DNA from: Neelides folsomi
Taxonomy: Eukaryota; Arthropoda; Collembola; Neelipleona; Neelidae
Assembly: GCA_034687125.1 (NCBI GenBank)
Contig: JAQGBZ010000599.1
Coordinates: forward strand, 1 to 27,845
Direction of reading: 5' to 3'
DNA length: 27,845 nt
The notes under the pieces were generated by a model that worked only from the letters and a program-made list of their open reading frames with translations, had not been told where the DNA came from and did not search any database. The position numbers and the translations under genes are program-made. Every line of letters begins with the position of its first letter. Within the stretch, counting starts at the first letter, position 1. This document shows positions 1 through 9,868 of this stretch, piece after piece.

Positions 1-222
1 AAAGTTGTTTCCAAGACCGAAGATTTGTCCATAGGCGGAGGTGGCCAAAGCCATGACGAGCACGATCTAATTAAAATAATAATTTAAATATGTGTAAGAA
101 CAAAACGTTTCAAACAAGAAGAACTATAAGTTTGTAAGGGTAGGTGGCTTTCTTCACAAAGGTAGAAAATCAATTAAAGACGATTAAATTGGAATTCGGA
201 GGGAATCGGATACCTTCATCAT
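1..222 (-). CDS. Cuticle protein gene copy 1, 5' part (truncated by window edge)
   Basis: Two exons are visible on the minus strand: 214-222 (Met-Met-Lys) and 66 down to 1, joined by a 147-bp GT-AG intron (67-213). The 25 visible residues are a signal peptide: MMK, then [13 protein letters not shown], then the start of the mature protein (QIFGLGNNF). It is nearly identical to the signal peptide of the complete cuticle gene at 2765-3673, and the intron sits at the same codon, so this is a tandem paralogue. The chitin-binding domain lies outside the window, so membership of the RR family is inferred from the paralogue. The product should be secreted by epidermal cells into the cuticle. The tiny first exon ending just after the start codons is typical of arthropod cuticle protein genes. 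Confidence 0.85.
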
Positions 223-305
223 GATGAGTGTTTTTGGTTGTTTTGTTGTAGGAGAGAAGACGAATTCCAAGAGATGACTGATACAATTTCCGATTCGATC
301 AGTTC

Positions 306-313
306 TTTATATA
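306..313 (-). promoter_or_regulatory. TATA box of cuticle gene copy 1
   Basis: Reading the minus strand, TATATAAA lies 84 bp upstream of the ATG. The second cuticle gene has TATATAAG at nearly the same distance (81 bp), so position and sequence are conserved between the duplicates. Confidence 0.7.
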
Positions 314-454
314 CTGATGAGAAGACGGGCTACAAAAAATCGACCCTTGTAATGAAGGTTGAGGAGGAAGCTATTAAGGGACATAATCTAAATACACTAA
401 ATAGTAGGGCGTGAATACACAAATGCGTGACAACGATTCACCTTCTTGTCTTCA

Positions 455-620
455 TCTCATCATATTCGATAAACCAGATTTGCTTATGAAAAATCTCTAG
501 TTGACCTCCCTTGTTCCTCTAAGGATCTACCCATATGATCTACATACTCTAAAAAGATGCACCAATTTCTCGTTTTCCCTCAAACCACTCCTACTTTATA
601 AGGAGTCGAGGACAAGCAGA
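455..620 (-). promoter_or_regulatory. Conserved upstream block, cuticle gene copy 1
   Basis: This stretch, about 235-400 bp upstream of the first cuticle ATG, resembles 3885-4045 upstream of the second gene. Shared pieces include ATAAACCAGATT, TGACCTCCCTTGTTCC, CTCGTTTTCCCT and TATAAGGAGTCGAGGAC (597-613 here). The shared words keep the same order and similar spacing, while flanking DNA has diverged. This suggests either retained enhancer function or simply duplication remnants. Confidence 0.55.
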
Positions 621-622
621 TA

Positions 623-2760
623 TTAAATTAATTGAAATCATTATATGCTGAGATCTCACTTTAATCGAGAAATTAAGACAGATAGCCAGAATGAATTATC
701 AAATTAGAGTAAATCGTTTTGAGTTTATAACTATAGGCGCATTTCTTTTATTAATTGCTAGGAATTTACGCATACCTCTTTAATTCTTCCTTATTGCGTT
801 AAATATTCATGCTCTGAATTATAATTTATACAAAAAATTACAATTGTAAGTACTTCCTTTACAAACATTAACATAAGTAATTGCGTATTATATACACATA
901 ACATAAATAATAAATTACTTACTCCTACTTTAAACTAAATGTAAGTTAAGTTCAAGTATATTAATGACAATTCACTTTAATACGTAGGTATATACTGATA
1001 GTCCGCTAATTCGATAAGTTATCTTTGTTAATATATGTATGAATACATTATGATTTTATATTGATAATTTAAGATTTTAATGGGAAAACATCATTACCTA
1101 TAACATAAGCCAAAGAACTTAGGTATGTATTTACATACCTTACTATTTATAAAAATTACAAAAATTAAAATTTTTGATTTAAATAGTTATTATTTATAAA
1201 TATTTATAATATATTAAAAACTACCATTATTCTTTGAAAAAGAACCACTGTTCGAAAGAAAGCACGTTTAACATAAGCCCATCATGAAAGTCTTTTTTTA
1301 AAGCGAGAAACATCTCTTTCGAATTTTAACCTCACGATAATTAAACGAGACATCATTAAGACTAATGTTACATACTGCACATACCTATTTTAATATTGGT
1401 CATATTGTATAAAATGTATTTTATATTTCTTATAAATATATATTTTTCATACATTTAAGTATTTTATATTACTTACTACTTATATAGAAGGTTATTTATA
1501 ATATTGATACCTATATAGGTTGGCAATTTTATTTTATTTGGTTTATTATTATTTCAATCCAAACTCTTTCAATTACAGATATATCTTTAGGATATATTTA
1601 CAAAGAATAATAAAATATACATGTAAATCAATATGTAAATATTGTTTAAGCGAGTATTTAAATATGCCTACATAGCGAGTTGTACTTTTTACTACCATGT
1701 TCATTCAATAGAGGAAGACGAAGAAATCTTGTATATACAAATTATACCTTCAAAAATACTATGTACATACAATAATGTTATTCTCAGGGTCAAAGGGAGG
1801 AATAATTGTCAGTTGTTTTCAATTCTCAGAAATTCTCATTAATTCCGCATACATGTCCAAATCCAAAGGAAAGCCCAAGGAAAGTGGAAATGAATATTAA
1901 TTAGTTAATTGGTCAGCTAAATGAAAAGCCAGTTTTAAGGGAAGTGAAAGGAGGAGAAAGCGGCTTTCCAATCACATTACGCCAGTCTTCTTAATGTGCA
2001 ATGAAGTTAAATTATTATCCAGTTGAGTCTCATAATATTGAAATAAGTGAATGGTCAGAGAATCAAATTTATTGAAATGTTGAATGAAGAGAAAATTTTG
2101 TTGGCAGTGGGCTGGTGGTCAGAAAAAGCCCACCATGTAGCAGCTGATATTCTTTTCGTTCCGCCTTGGGATTATCGATGAAATGACCACGCTAGGCAAT
2201 AAATCCTTCCTTCATTTCCCATTCAGAGCTTGATATAGAAACGAAATTAGGATCGAGCTGTAGGGAACTCGGTCAGTTATACTCAACTTGATTGATATAC
2301 TATATACACCACCATTGCGGCGTGAGATATTTCAAGGGAAAAGTCGGATTTTCCCCGAAAGCATACTCTCTTGAGGAATGGAGTAAAATATGGACCTTCT
2401 TTTATTATGCACACACATGGTTATTGGGGCTCTTATGCATTCTCATATTTTCAAATAAGAATAATAGGATGCCGGAATGAAGAGTAAATTCTAGTTAATA
2501 TGCCATTTTGAATTTATTCTCAACGTCGAATTCCCCATTTCGGAAAGTAAATATAAAGATCTTCATTCTACTTGACTTTTCTTTCTAAAAAGGCTCGAAA
2601 GAAGAAAATGAGAATAAAGAGTGAAAAAGAACAGACAAAGAGAGAAGTGTAACAAAAGTGAAAAAATATTGGCTAGTATACAATTTCAAGAAGTTCAAAC
2701 AATGATTATAGTAGGTAAGCATAATTTGTATCCAGGTTCAATTCTTGCTAGATAAAAAGG
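623..2760. other. Intergenic, AT-rich
   Basis: Strongly AT-rich DNA with many short A/T runs and TATA-like words. Two short plus-strand open frames (1642-1842 and 2292-2480) show no recognisable domain and no coding-like composition. A TTTATT at 2513-2518 (AATAAA on the minus strand) is about 250 bp past the stop of the cuticle gene and could be its poly(A) signal. Nothing else is supported. Confidence 0.6.
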
Positions 2761-2764
2761 TTAT

Positions 2765-3673
2765 TTAAAAAGCGAGTTGGTAGTCGAAGTTGTTTCCTGA
2801 TGAGGAAAGGACCAAAGTGTTTCCTGGTCCGTTGATGAAGGTTGGTCGGGCAATTGGTTGTTGGAAGAATTGTGGTTGGATGAATTGGGGTTGAGAGATG
2901 AATTGAGCTGGGGCGAATTGTGGCTGTCTGAGGACTTGGACTCGTGGTTGTTGTTGGATGAATTGGAATCGTTGAGGTTGAGCAACACGGATGATTGGAG
3001 CTTGTTGAGGAGCAACTCGGATGATTGGGGCTGGTTGAGGAGCAACTCGGATGATTGGGGCAGGTTGTGGGATGATACGGGCAACTGGAGCTGGAGCTGG
3101 TGCAGCATATCCTTCTTGTCTCTCGACGTTGGCAACGAATCCGTCCTTACCGGCAGTGTAAGTGACGGTTCTAAGGATTTAATTCCAACATTAGATCAGG
3201 TACTTCTTTAAGATAATGGGTAATTAAATTCATTAAGAATTGAGGAAATACCTGAGGGAACCATCGGGCTCAACAAGACTGTATTGTCCTTGGACATTGT
3301 CTCCATCACGGGTCTCCTCGTGCTTCTTGTAGTCTCCGGTCTCGGCAGCATTGATGGCATAGGAATAATCGTATTTCGGGTAATGGTCTGCTGGTTCACC
3401 ATTGGCAGCTGTCGCAAGAATCAAACCACCCTGATTCAAGTTGTTACCGGTGGGGAGGAAGACTCCGTAAGCGGAGGTGGCCAAAGCCACGACGAGCACA
3501 ATCTATTAATAATAAAAACAATTAAAAGTTTAATTATGATCTATAAAAAGGGTTTAAACCGAGGAGAACAATTATGTTTGTGAAGCAAGTTTGAAGATTT
3601 ATTGAGCGGAAAAACCAATAGAATTGAAAGATGGTTAAATTGGAATTCGGAGTGAATCGGCTACCTTCATCAT
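2765..3673 (-). CDS. RR-2-type cuticle protein, copy 2 (complete)
   Basis: Three minus-strand exons: 3665-3673, 3252-3502 and 2765-3170, with introns of 162 and 81 bp and all junctions GT-AG and phase-consistent. The product is 221 residues. Residues 1-16 form a signal peptide. Residues about 44-102 are an extended Rebers-Riddiford chitin-binding domain, recognisable from [30 protein letters not shown] and GFVANV. The tail is rich in Pro, Gln, Val and Ile, with repeated [10 protein letters not shown] units and then Gln/Phe-rich sequence. RR-2 proteins bind chitin in the extracellular cuticle, commonly in harder cuticle; RR-2 rather than RR-1 is judged from the core motif only. The intron after codon 3 separates the start codons from the signal peptide, as in the neighbouring copy. 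The open frames antisense to it are shadows of its repetitive, GC-biased coding sequence. Confidence 0.92.
2989..3078. repeat. 30-bp coding tandem repeat
   Basis: Units start at 2989, 3019 and 3049, each beginning GGATGATTGG. The first two are almost identical over 30 bp and the third decays in its second half. They encode the [10 protein letters not shown] repeats of the cuticle protein tail. Confidence 0.8.
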
Positions 3674-3753
3674 GATGGAGAGTGTTTGTGGAAGTTGTAG
3701 ATGAGAAGATGAGTTCCAAGAGTTGTCTGAGATGGATTCGTCGCGATCCTTTC

Positions 3754-3761
3754 CTTATATA
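3754..3761 (-). promoter_or_regulatory. TATA box of cuticle gene copy 2
   Basis: TATATAAG on the minus strand, 81 bp upstream of the ATG at 3673. Spacing and sequence match the box of copy 1. Confidence 0.7.
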
Positions 3762-3884
3762 CTGTGGGCCAGTGGTAAATTTGGCGAAAAAGCAACCCTT
3801 GTAATTAAGGTGTACTAAGGAGGAGACAAAGAGACTTATTCTAATGGGGTGTGGGTAATTGTGAAGCAACCCTTTCAACTTTTT

Positions 3885-4045
3885 CTCATCTCTCCGCCAT
3901 CTTCAATAAACCAGATTCGCTTATGCAAAATCCCTCGGTGACCTCCCTTGTTCCTTCTCCCATTATTTGATCTACTCTCGATGCATCAATACTCTCGTTT
4001 TCCCTTAAACCGCGCTCCTCCTCTATAAGGAGTCGAGGACGAGTG
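3885..4045 (-). promoter_or_regulatory. Conserved upstream block, cuticle gene copy 2
   Basis: Counterpart of 455-620: the same ordered words, including ATAAACCAGATT, TGACCTCCCTTGTTCC and TATAAGGAGTCGAGGAC at 4024-4040. The last word contains a TATA-like core reading on the plus strand, opposite to the cuticle gene. Confidence 0.55.
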
Positions 4046-5700
4046 GGTATTGAAATCATTTAAATCATCTTGTGTTGAATGGAGCTCACATAAAGGAGGA
4101 ACAACAAGATCAAGAGGATCGAGTTGCTAAGAATGGATAACCTTAACGAGCTAAGCTCCTCATATTCGATTCATCGCATAATTCATGCAGATTCTCCTCT
4201 CTCAACTGGTCCTCATTCCGCACGATTAAAATGCTAGGCGATAAGAACCACTTTATTGAATTCCAATGGAATATCCAATTGTTAATGGGTGGCCCAATGG
4301 CCAACGTCGAACCTCATCTTCACTCCCTCCAATGTTCTTATATGATCTAACTTATGTATATGGGCATAGTTTTATGGAATTGAACGGGTCCCATTACGGA
4401 CACACCACTATACACCTGACTCCTTGGTTTGAAGGTGGTAATAATATTGTATATAAAGGATCTTTAAAACACTTATCCATTCATCTCTCTTATAATTTGC
4501 TCTAGCGTATAATTTGTTTGGGCGTAAATTACGAGCACACGAGCTCACACAATATTTCCTAATAGACTTAATCGATTTTCCCTCTATAAGGCCCAATTTG
4601 AATAAGATCAATAGATTCATTTCACATCATAAATATGATAATTTCCCCACCTGAATTATTGGAATGGGGAATAGATGAGATTGTAATTTGATCTCCTCAT
4701 CTGCTCTCCTTTTCCTCATTAGCTCCCATTTTAATTACGGGCCAGACGAGGAGCTGTCAATAAGACCAAGGCCGTGTGGACGTCTCATCGCGAAGGAACA
4801 CAATTTCCCTAATAATTTAATTCTCCACTTAATTTCCCCCCATTCATCTCTGAGTTAAGGAGGGGAACTCGTCTCGAGGGTTTTAAAATAATAATTGCTC
4901 CTCTTTCTTTCCTGCTCCCGTAAAGGATGACCACTTTGTACGATTATCTTTTGGCCGATCTCGGTCTCCCATTTGGCCGAATTCTCGACCTCGAGTTACA
5001 CAATTAATGACTCCACCCATTATTTATGCCCGATTTCCCTCGTGAACCTCTCGGAGAGTGTTACAAGGATTATGTAGAGCACGTTCCGTCGAGGCATTTG
5101 ATCCAAAGGGCGCTATACCAAGCCATGCCATTCACTCTTCAACCTGTAATTTGGGAGACTTACCCGTTCGCCCTATAGGACACAATCACCTCTATGCGTC
5201 TCTATCATTAGGGTAATGTGTGGACCCAAGATTTACGAGCTCATAAGCACCCATAGTCTCAGTTGTGGCGAAAATCTCATTTATTAAATCTCGTGGCCTG
5301 TCACTTGGCTTGAAACAAGTAGAGTTCACCTTAAAGATAATTTCCACTCTCCAATTATTCCACTTAATTCTGTCTTTACCCTTAATGAGTAATATGAGAA
5401 TCCCTTAGAATTACCTAATGAAAAATCGATTCCAGCAGTTAATCCAAACTTCCACGCCTTGAGACATTTTCATGTAACAACTGAGAGTTGATTACAGTGA
5501 GAGGGAGAACCTTCCTAATCTTTATCTCTTTCTTGTTTCAGAATTTGTGCGTCTCCTCTTGCTCGACATTGTGGAATTAAAACAACAATTTGCGAAATAG
5601 GCAGTAAATAATGAATAGTGACCCGGTAAAAAATGAGTATGTGGAGTAAATGATAATAAACGTTGATTCCAATTATCGTCACTTGAGAAGAGGGAGGGTT
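4046..5700. other. Intergenic; no supported gene
   Basis: Moderate base composition with scattered short open frames (for example 4266-4505 plus, 79 codons) that lack recognisable domains and plausible splice partners. It lies between two minus-strand genes. Nothing further is supported. Confidence 0.5.
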
Positions 5701-5708
5701 GACATTAA

Positions 5709-5714
5709 TTTATT
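5709..5714 (-). terminator. Poly(A) signal of the GGACT-like gene
   Basis: TTTATT on the plus strand reads AATAAA on the minus strand, about 54 bp downstream of the stop codon at 5768. Confidence 0.55.
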
Positions 5715-5767
5715 TTAAACGTCGGCCGCATCCTTCAAATCATCCTCACTGGAAAGAAACAAGTTCT

Positions 5768-6422
5768 TCAAGTTTGGGCTTTCGGCAGCCTGACTTCAGG
5801 CCGGTGATCGTATTCCTTGTTTCGCAAGTACCTGGACAAGTAGGGCAGGTTGTGCGGACCGGTGGAGGAATAAGATTCCAGGAAGGGGAGCTCGAGGAGC
5901 TCTGGGCGGAAGGACGGGAGAAAGTAAATCCAAGCCTTCATTGATCCTCCGTCGGCTCTCATCACTTCCTCGATCCTTCGGATGTAGAGATTCGGAGATT
6001 CCTCTAGGATGTCGAGGCTCGTCAACATTTTATCATCCACTTCATAGACTTCTCCCTCCACGTTCTGGAATGAGAATCGATAGTGAGAAATGAGAGTATC
6101 CTTGTACACACACTCAATCCATCCCAATCTACGGACCATTTGACATGAGAGAAGAACATTCCCATGTTCCTTTTTTGTCTACTAGGGAAACTCGAGCCCC
6201 GGAAGACAAAGAAGAGCACCTCACCTTTCCGCAATCTGACTTGTCCAGGAGGAAAGGGATGTTGTACCGTGAAGAGATGACGAGAGGAAATTTCACACTC
6301 GTTCTCCCTGTGCAAACAAAGGTTGCTTCGCCATTTTCTTGATTGGTGAGCCAGTGGTAATTTGGTTCATTCTTCTTCAGCGTTCCATACACAAACACCA
6401 AGCTAGTATTCCCTTTGCTCAT
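5768..6422 (-). CDS. Gamma-glutamylaminecyclotransferase-like protein (GGACT / Tina-1 family)
   Basis: Two minus-strand exons, 6225-6422 and 5768-6064, separated by a 160-bp GT-AG intron in phase 0. The product is 164 residues, close to the usual 150-190 for this family. Residues 8-24 carry the family opening LVFVYGTLKKNEPNYHW, whose YGTL loop binds the gamma-glutamyl group. Further signatures are FPLVI (45-49), NIPFLL and GEVYEVDD (70-77), followed by the LDxxE segment, where Glu87 is the likely catalytic acid/base. Vertebrate GGACT breaks gamma-glutamyl-epsilon-lysine (from degraded cross-linked proteins) into 5-oxoproline and lysine; the same activity here is inferred. The C-terminal 60 residues are less conserved. 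No signal peptide is seen, so it is probably cytosolic. Drosophila's member was described as troponin C-akin. Confidence 0.88.
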
Positions 6423-6527
6423 CGTTTCGAGGTGAACGAGTCGTCCGGCCCTCCCTGATGACTCCTAATTGCCAATATGCAACGTCCTCTACGAAAATAG
6501 CCATCAGAGTAATTAATCCAATTTGCC

Positions 6528-6534
6528 GTATATA
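6528..6534 (-). promoter_or_regulatory. Possible TATA box of the GGACT-like gene
   Basis: TATATAC on the minus strand lies about 106 bp upstream of the ATG at 6422. Placement fits, but AT-rich words are common here. Confidence 0.35.
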
Positions 6535-6639
6535 GGGAGGGGATGAGAGTTGATCTACTAGAGAGATGGTCTACTATTAAAGGAAAGTAAAAGGGAATCA
6601 GAGTGATTCCTCCACTCATCTTTGGTCTCTTCTAGGGCA

Positions 6640-8100
6640 ACCTTCCAACCAGGCCCATCAATCAGGACCCTAATGCAATTTAAACCAATTGTCAGCTATG
6701 ATCAGAATTAAAAAGCATTAAAGAGACACTTTGAGACAATTGTTGCCTTTACGGCCTTTTTTTACCGGCCTTCAATAGCTCATCTCACCTTATAGATCAA
6801 AGTTAAAAATGCTACTGAATACCCTTCACGGCTGCTCTTGATTTGGTAATTAGCTTAAATTTAAATAATAAAAAACCAGGTGAAAAAAGAAGCAGCTACA
6901 CTATTCCAGATAACAACAAAGAGATAGAGTAATCATAATCTTTAATCTCATCGTCAGAATACGTAATAGTCTTAATTGTTTATAGTCAAAGATCATTCCA
7001 ATTCATTCCATTTAAAATGCAAATGATACAAATTATACATTTGTATATTCCTAATCTCCTCCGAGCACGTTCCTGTCTCTAGTAATTCTCCAAGTCACTT
7101 AACCACTTCTGCCCTAACATCTTTGTTGGCATTGTTTGTAGGATTCATCGAAATAAAATAAAATGATAAGTATTTTTGTTGTCGGTTAACGAGTAATGTT
7201 AGTTGATGGTAATGTTAATTGGTTTTAAAATGTACATTTCGTTATTGTTTCATCTTCGCAATTGGAGTATGTAGTATGTTAATTAAATAGACCTACCCGG
7301 ACTGTGCTTTTATTATGTTTTATTAATGATGCGCTATATAGTTCGATTGGACTCTATATCACTCAAGTGGAATTGAAAGTGATTTATGATTTTATTTATT
7401 AACGTTGGTTAATGAACATTTTGCATCAGATGAGGAAAAATCTTAAATGAATTCTTACAAATATATCTCTCAACGCCCCTTTAATGGATTCAACCAGACA
7501 CGTAGGGAATTGGGAATGGCCACCGAAACGGATTCGAATCCCTAAGCTCGCGCAGATATCGAACTGAAATTGAAAATTGACAATGTTAAAAATCTTTTAA
7601 TTCCCAATTTCTTAATTTACAACAAGTATTGCTCATAATATTAATTTGAATTTATTATTAATTTATTGGTGAGTAAGATATATAAAAATATTAAATAATA
7701 TAAGGTTAAGTATAATTAACTGAAAATTCAGCCTGAATTTTTATTATGTAGGTGAGTAAGTGGGTATATAATCAAATGATCAATAAATCTAAAGTCACAT
7801 GCAACTTTCAAGGCAGAATCTTTCTTACATGCTAGGGATAATGGATTGTAACTTAATTAAGCTTAATTATGTTTGAAAATAATCGATCTATTAAAGTATT
7901 TTCACAATCTCTCAAATACTATTACTTTTAAAATATTGCAGACGTGGAACTTGGAGTACTTTGCAATCAAAATTCAAAACCCACAAGATAAGAAGATATT
8001 ATATTCCAGAATAGCTGTATCGCCCAATACAAGTTTACCTGAGCTATCCTTCTGTCGTGTAAACAGCTGATTATCGAACTTTAACACTCTCGTATCTACA
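6640..8100. other. Intergenic, AT-rich
   Basis: No gene is supported. A plus-strand open frame at 7873-8070 follows an acceptor-like TATTGCAG (ending 7941) and has a mildly coding-like translation, but it lacks a convincing start or upstream exon. It may be 5' untranslated sequence of the next gene. A palindromic GGATTCGAATCC near 7532 resembles a tRNA T-arm, but no cloverleaf can be built around it. Confidence 0.5.
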
Positions 8101-8249
8101 TAACTCTGCTGTTAAACTGGAAGGAATCACAGCTCAAATAGCGTAAGAAAATTAAGTTTAGGATTTACATTTTAACATACCATTGATTTAAATAAATATA
8201 GTATAACATATGAATTTTATATTGCAATTGGCATTTATTTAATTTCAGC

Positions 8250-9133
8250 ATGCCTCAAGATTCTCCTGATCCTCCTAAAGAAGAACCAGAAGCAATTGGA
8301 AATGTAGAAGATGGCTTTGTTCCAATTGCATCTACAGATGACGAAGATGATTCAGAAGATTCAGGGATGGAAAATGATGGAGATCAAGACGTTAATGGAA
8401 ACGGAGTTACTTATGCTGCTCATTATCAACTACTAATTCCATTTCCTGAAAGTTCCAATCACGACGATAATTCTTTAGAAGAAACTGATGAGTTACCAGA
8501 ATTGTCAATTGATATTCAATCTAATCAGAGCGCTGCAGAGAATTCAAATGAAAAGGAATCACATGAATCGGAATCTAAGGTATGTAGATTAAATTCCAAT
8601 ATTTAAATATCAATAATCCAAAAGGTAATTGATTCCAGCTCCTGCAATAAGTTTCTGGCTTAATATTTTATAAAACTTCAAATCCATAAGTCGTTCAGAT
8701 TTTGATGATTGAAGTACTTTCCGAATTAATATTAATCAAAAGTTCTTCAAAACTCTTGTAAACCGTCGCAAAGTTGTTGATTTTTAAAATTTCTATCTCC
8801 TATATTTCAGAATATATCGAGGCTTAATTATATTTGTTTATAAGTTCATATTTCTAAACGGAAACATTTAAATATTTTAAAAACATAGGAAGTGTCATTT
8901 AAAATTTATTTTACCTGATTAAATAATCAAGTTAATTTAATATTTTTATTTAGAAACACACAAATCCGGAAAGAAGAGAAATTACGATGGAAGAAGAGAA
9001 AATAGAAAAGATTAAAACTGTGATGCAAAATTTCAGCCTGCCTTCAACAGCAGTTCCAACTTGGGCTAGCGAAATTGACGAAGATCAATGGAAATCTAAA
9101 CTTTTTGAAACAATAAATAAAACTACAAAGTAA
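8250..9133 (+). CDS. MEA1: Male-enhanced antigen 1 (MEA1) homologue
   Basis: Two coding exons, 8250-8579 and 8954-9133, with a 374-bp phase-0 intron; product 169 residues. The ATG follows an acceptor (AG at 8247-8248), and a donor-like GTAAGA at 8143 suggests a 5' untranslated intron of about 106 bp. Residues 1-50 are acidic and disordered. Residues 54-62 (TYAAHYQLL) match the short Tyr-Gln-Pro-Leu-type motif of vertebrate MEA1. The C-terminal block 131-159 matches MEA1's conserved end: a K-x-x-M helix, SLPSTAVPTWASEI, then the D-x-QW segment. MEA1 is small, conserved and expressed in testis; its biochemical role is poorly known, so no function is claimed. Identification rests on motif order. 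Confidence 0.75.
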
Positions 9134-9200
9134 TTTATAGAAAGTTGCTGATTACTTTAAAATATATTGTATATTAGCTTTTACACATTTTCAATGTTTA

Positions 9201-9206
9201 AATAAA
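9201..9206 (+). terminator. Poly(A) signal of the MEA1 homologue
   Basis: AATAAA 68 bp after the stop codon. Confidence 0.6.
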
Positions 9207-9868
9207 ATATTTATCTTATACATAGCATTAATCATAAGCTATTACTTTTTATACTAATAGGTATATTTAATACTTTTCAGTCAAAGATGTACATGCCTTT
9301 TAAAATGTACAATGGGTGCTACTGATAAAAATGTTAGTGGCGGCAATTTTTTCTTGTTTATTGTTAGTAAATTAATATTTAATATGATTATCTTTTTGTA
9401 TTTAATGTTGTGTGAGTATGTCATCTCATTTACACGAGTTAACCATCTATCCAAACAATTGAAGAAATCAATGCTTCGCTATGAGAATATTTTTTCATAT
9501 GTCACATGCAAGTAAAGATGATAAGTTCTTATTTTTTGTTTTGGATTAGCTGTTTGATCATGTGTATTAAATACTAAATAAGGGTATGTCTGAGAGATTC
9601 TAAGAATAAACTAGTTATTACTGAAAAACAACGTTAAGATAATTCTATTATTATTATGAGATGGAACATAATATGTATGGATATGTCATAAATGTAATCT
9701 AATACATTCCTAAATTCTCGAGTGTAAATAAATCAGTTTCTTACCAACTCTCGACCTTATTGTTCACTATTGATCAATATTAGTGGAGTTCTTCACAAAA
9801 TATTATTCTTCATAAATATTTTCATTCCTTTTTGGTCAACATAATTTTAAAAGCGCATTTTCATAAAA
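9207..9868. other. Intergenic between MEA1 and the kinase fusion gene
   Basis: AT-rich. The open frame 9312-9515 (67 codons, hydrophobic middle) has no recognised domain and sits in AT-rich DNA where such frames arise by chance. Nothing else is supported. Confidence 0.5.

Noticed and set aside
2858..3211. 117-codon plus-strand open frame rich in Leu, Trp, Asp and Ser
   Set aside because: It is antisense to the repetitive third exon of the cuticle gene; its repeats are reverse images of [10 protein letters not shown].
4266..4505. 79-codon plus-strand open frame in the intergenic region
   Set aside because: No recognisable domain, no partner exon, and length within chance for this composition.
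7520..7565. Possible tRNA T-arm (GGATTCGAATCC)
   Set aside because: The palindrome matches the T-loop consensus on both strands, but no acceptor stem, D-arm or anticodon arm can be placed around it.
7873..8070. 65-codon frame after an acceptor-like site
   Set aside because: Some protein-like character, but no start or upstream exon; better explained as 5' untranslated or intergenic sequence of MEA1.
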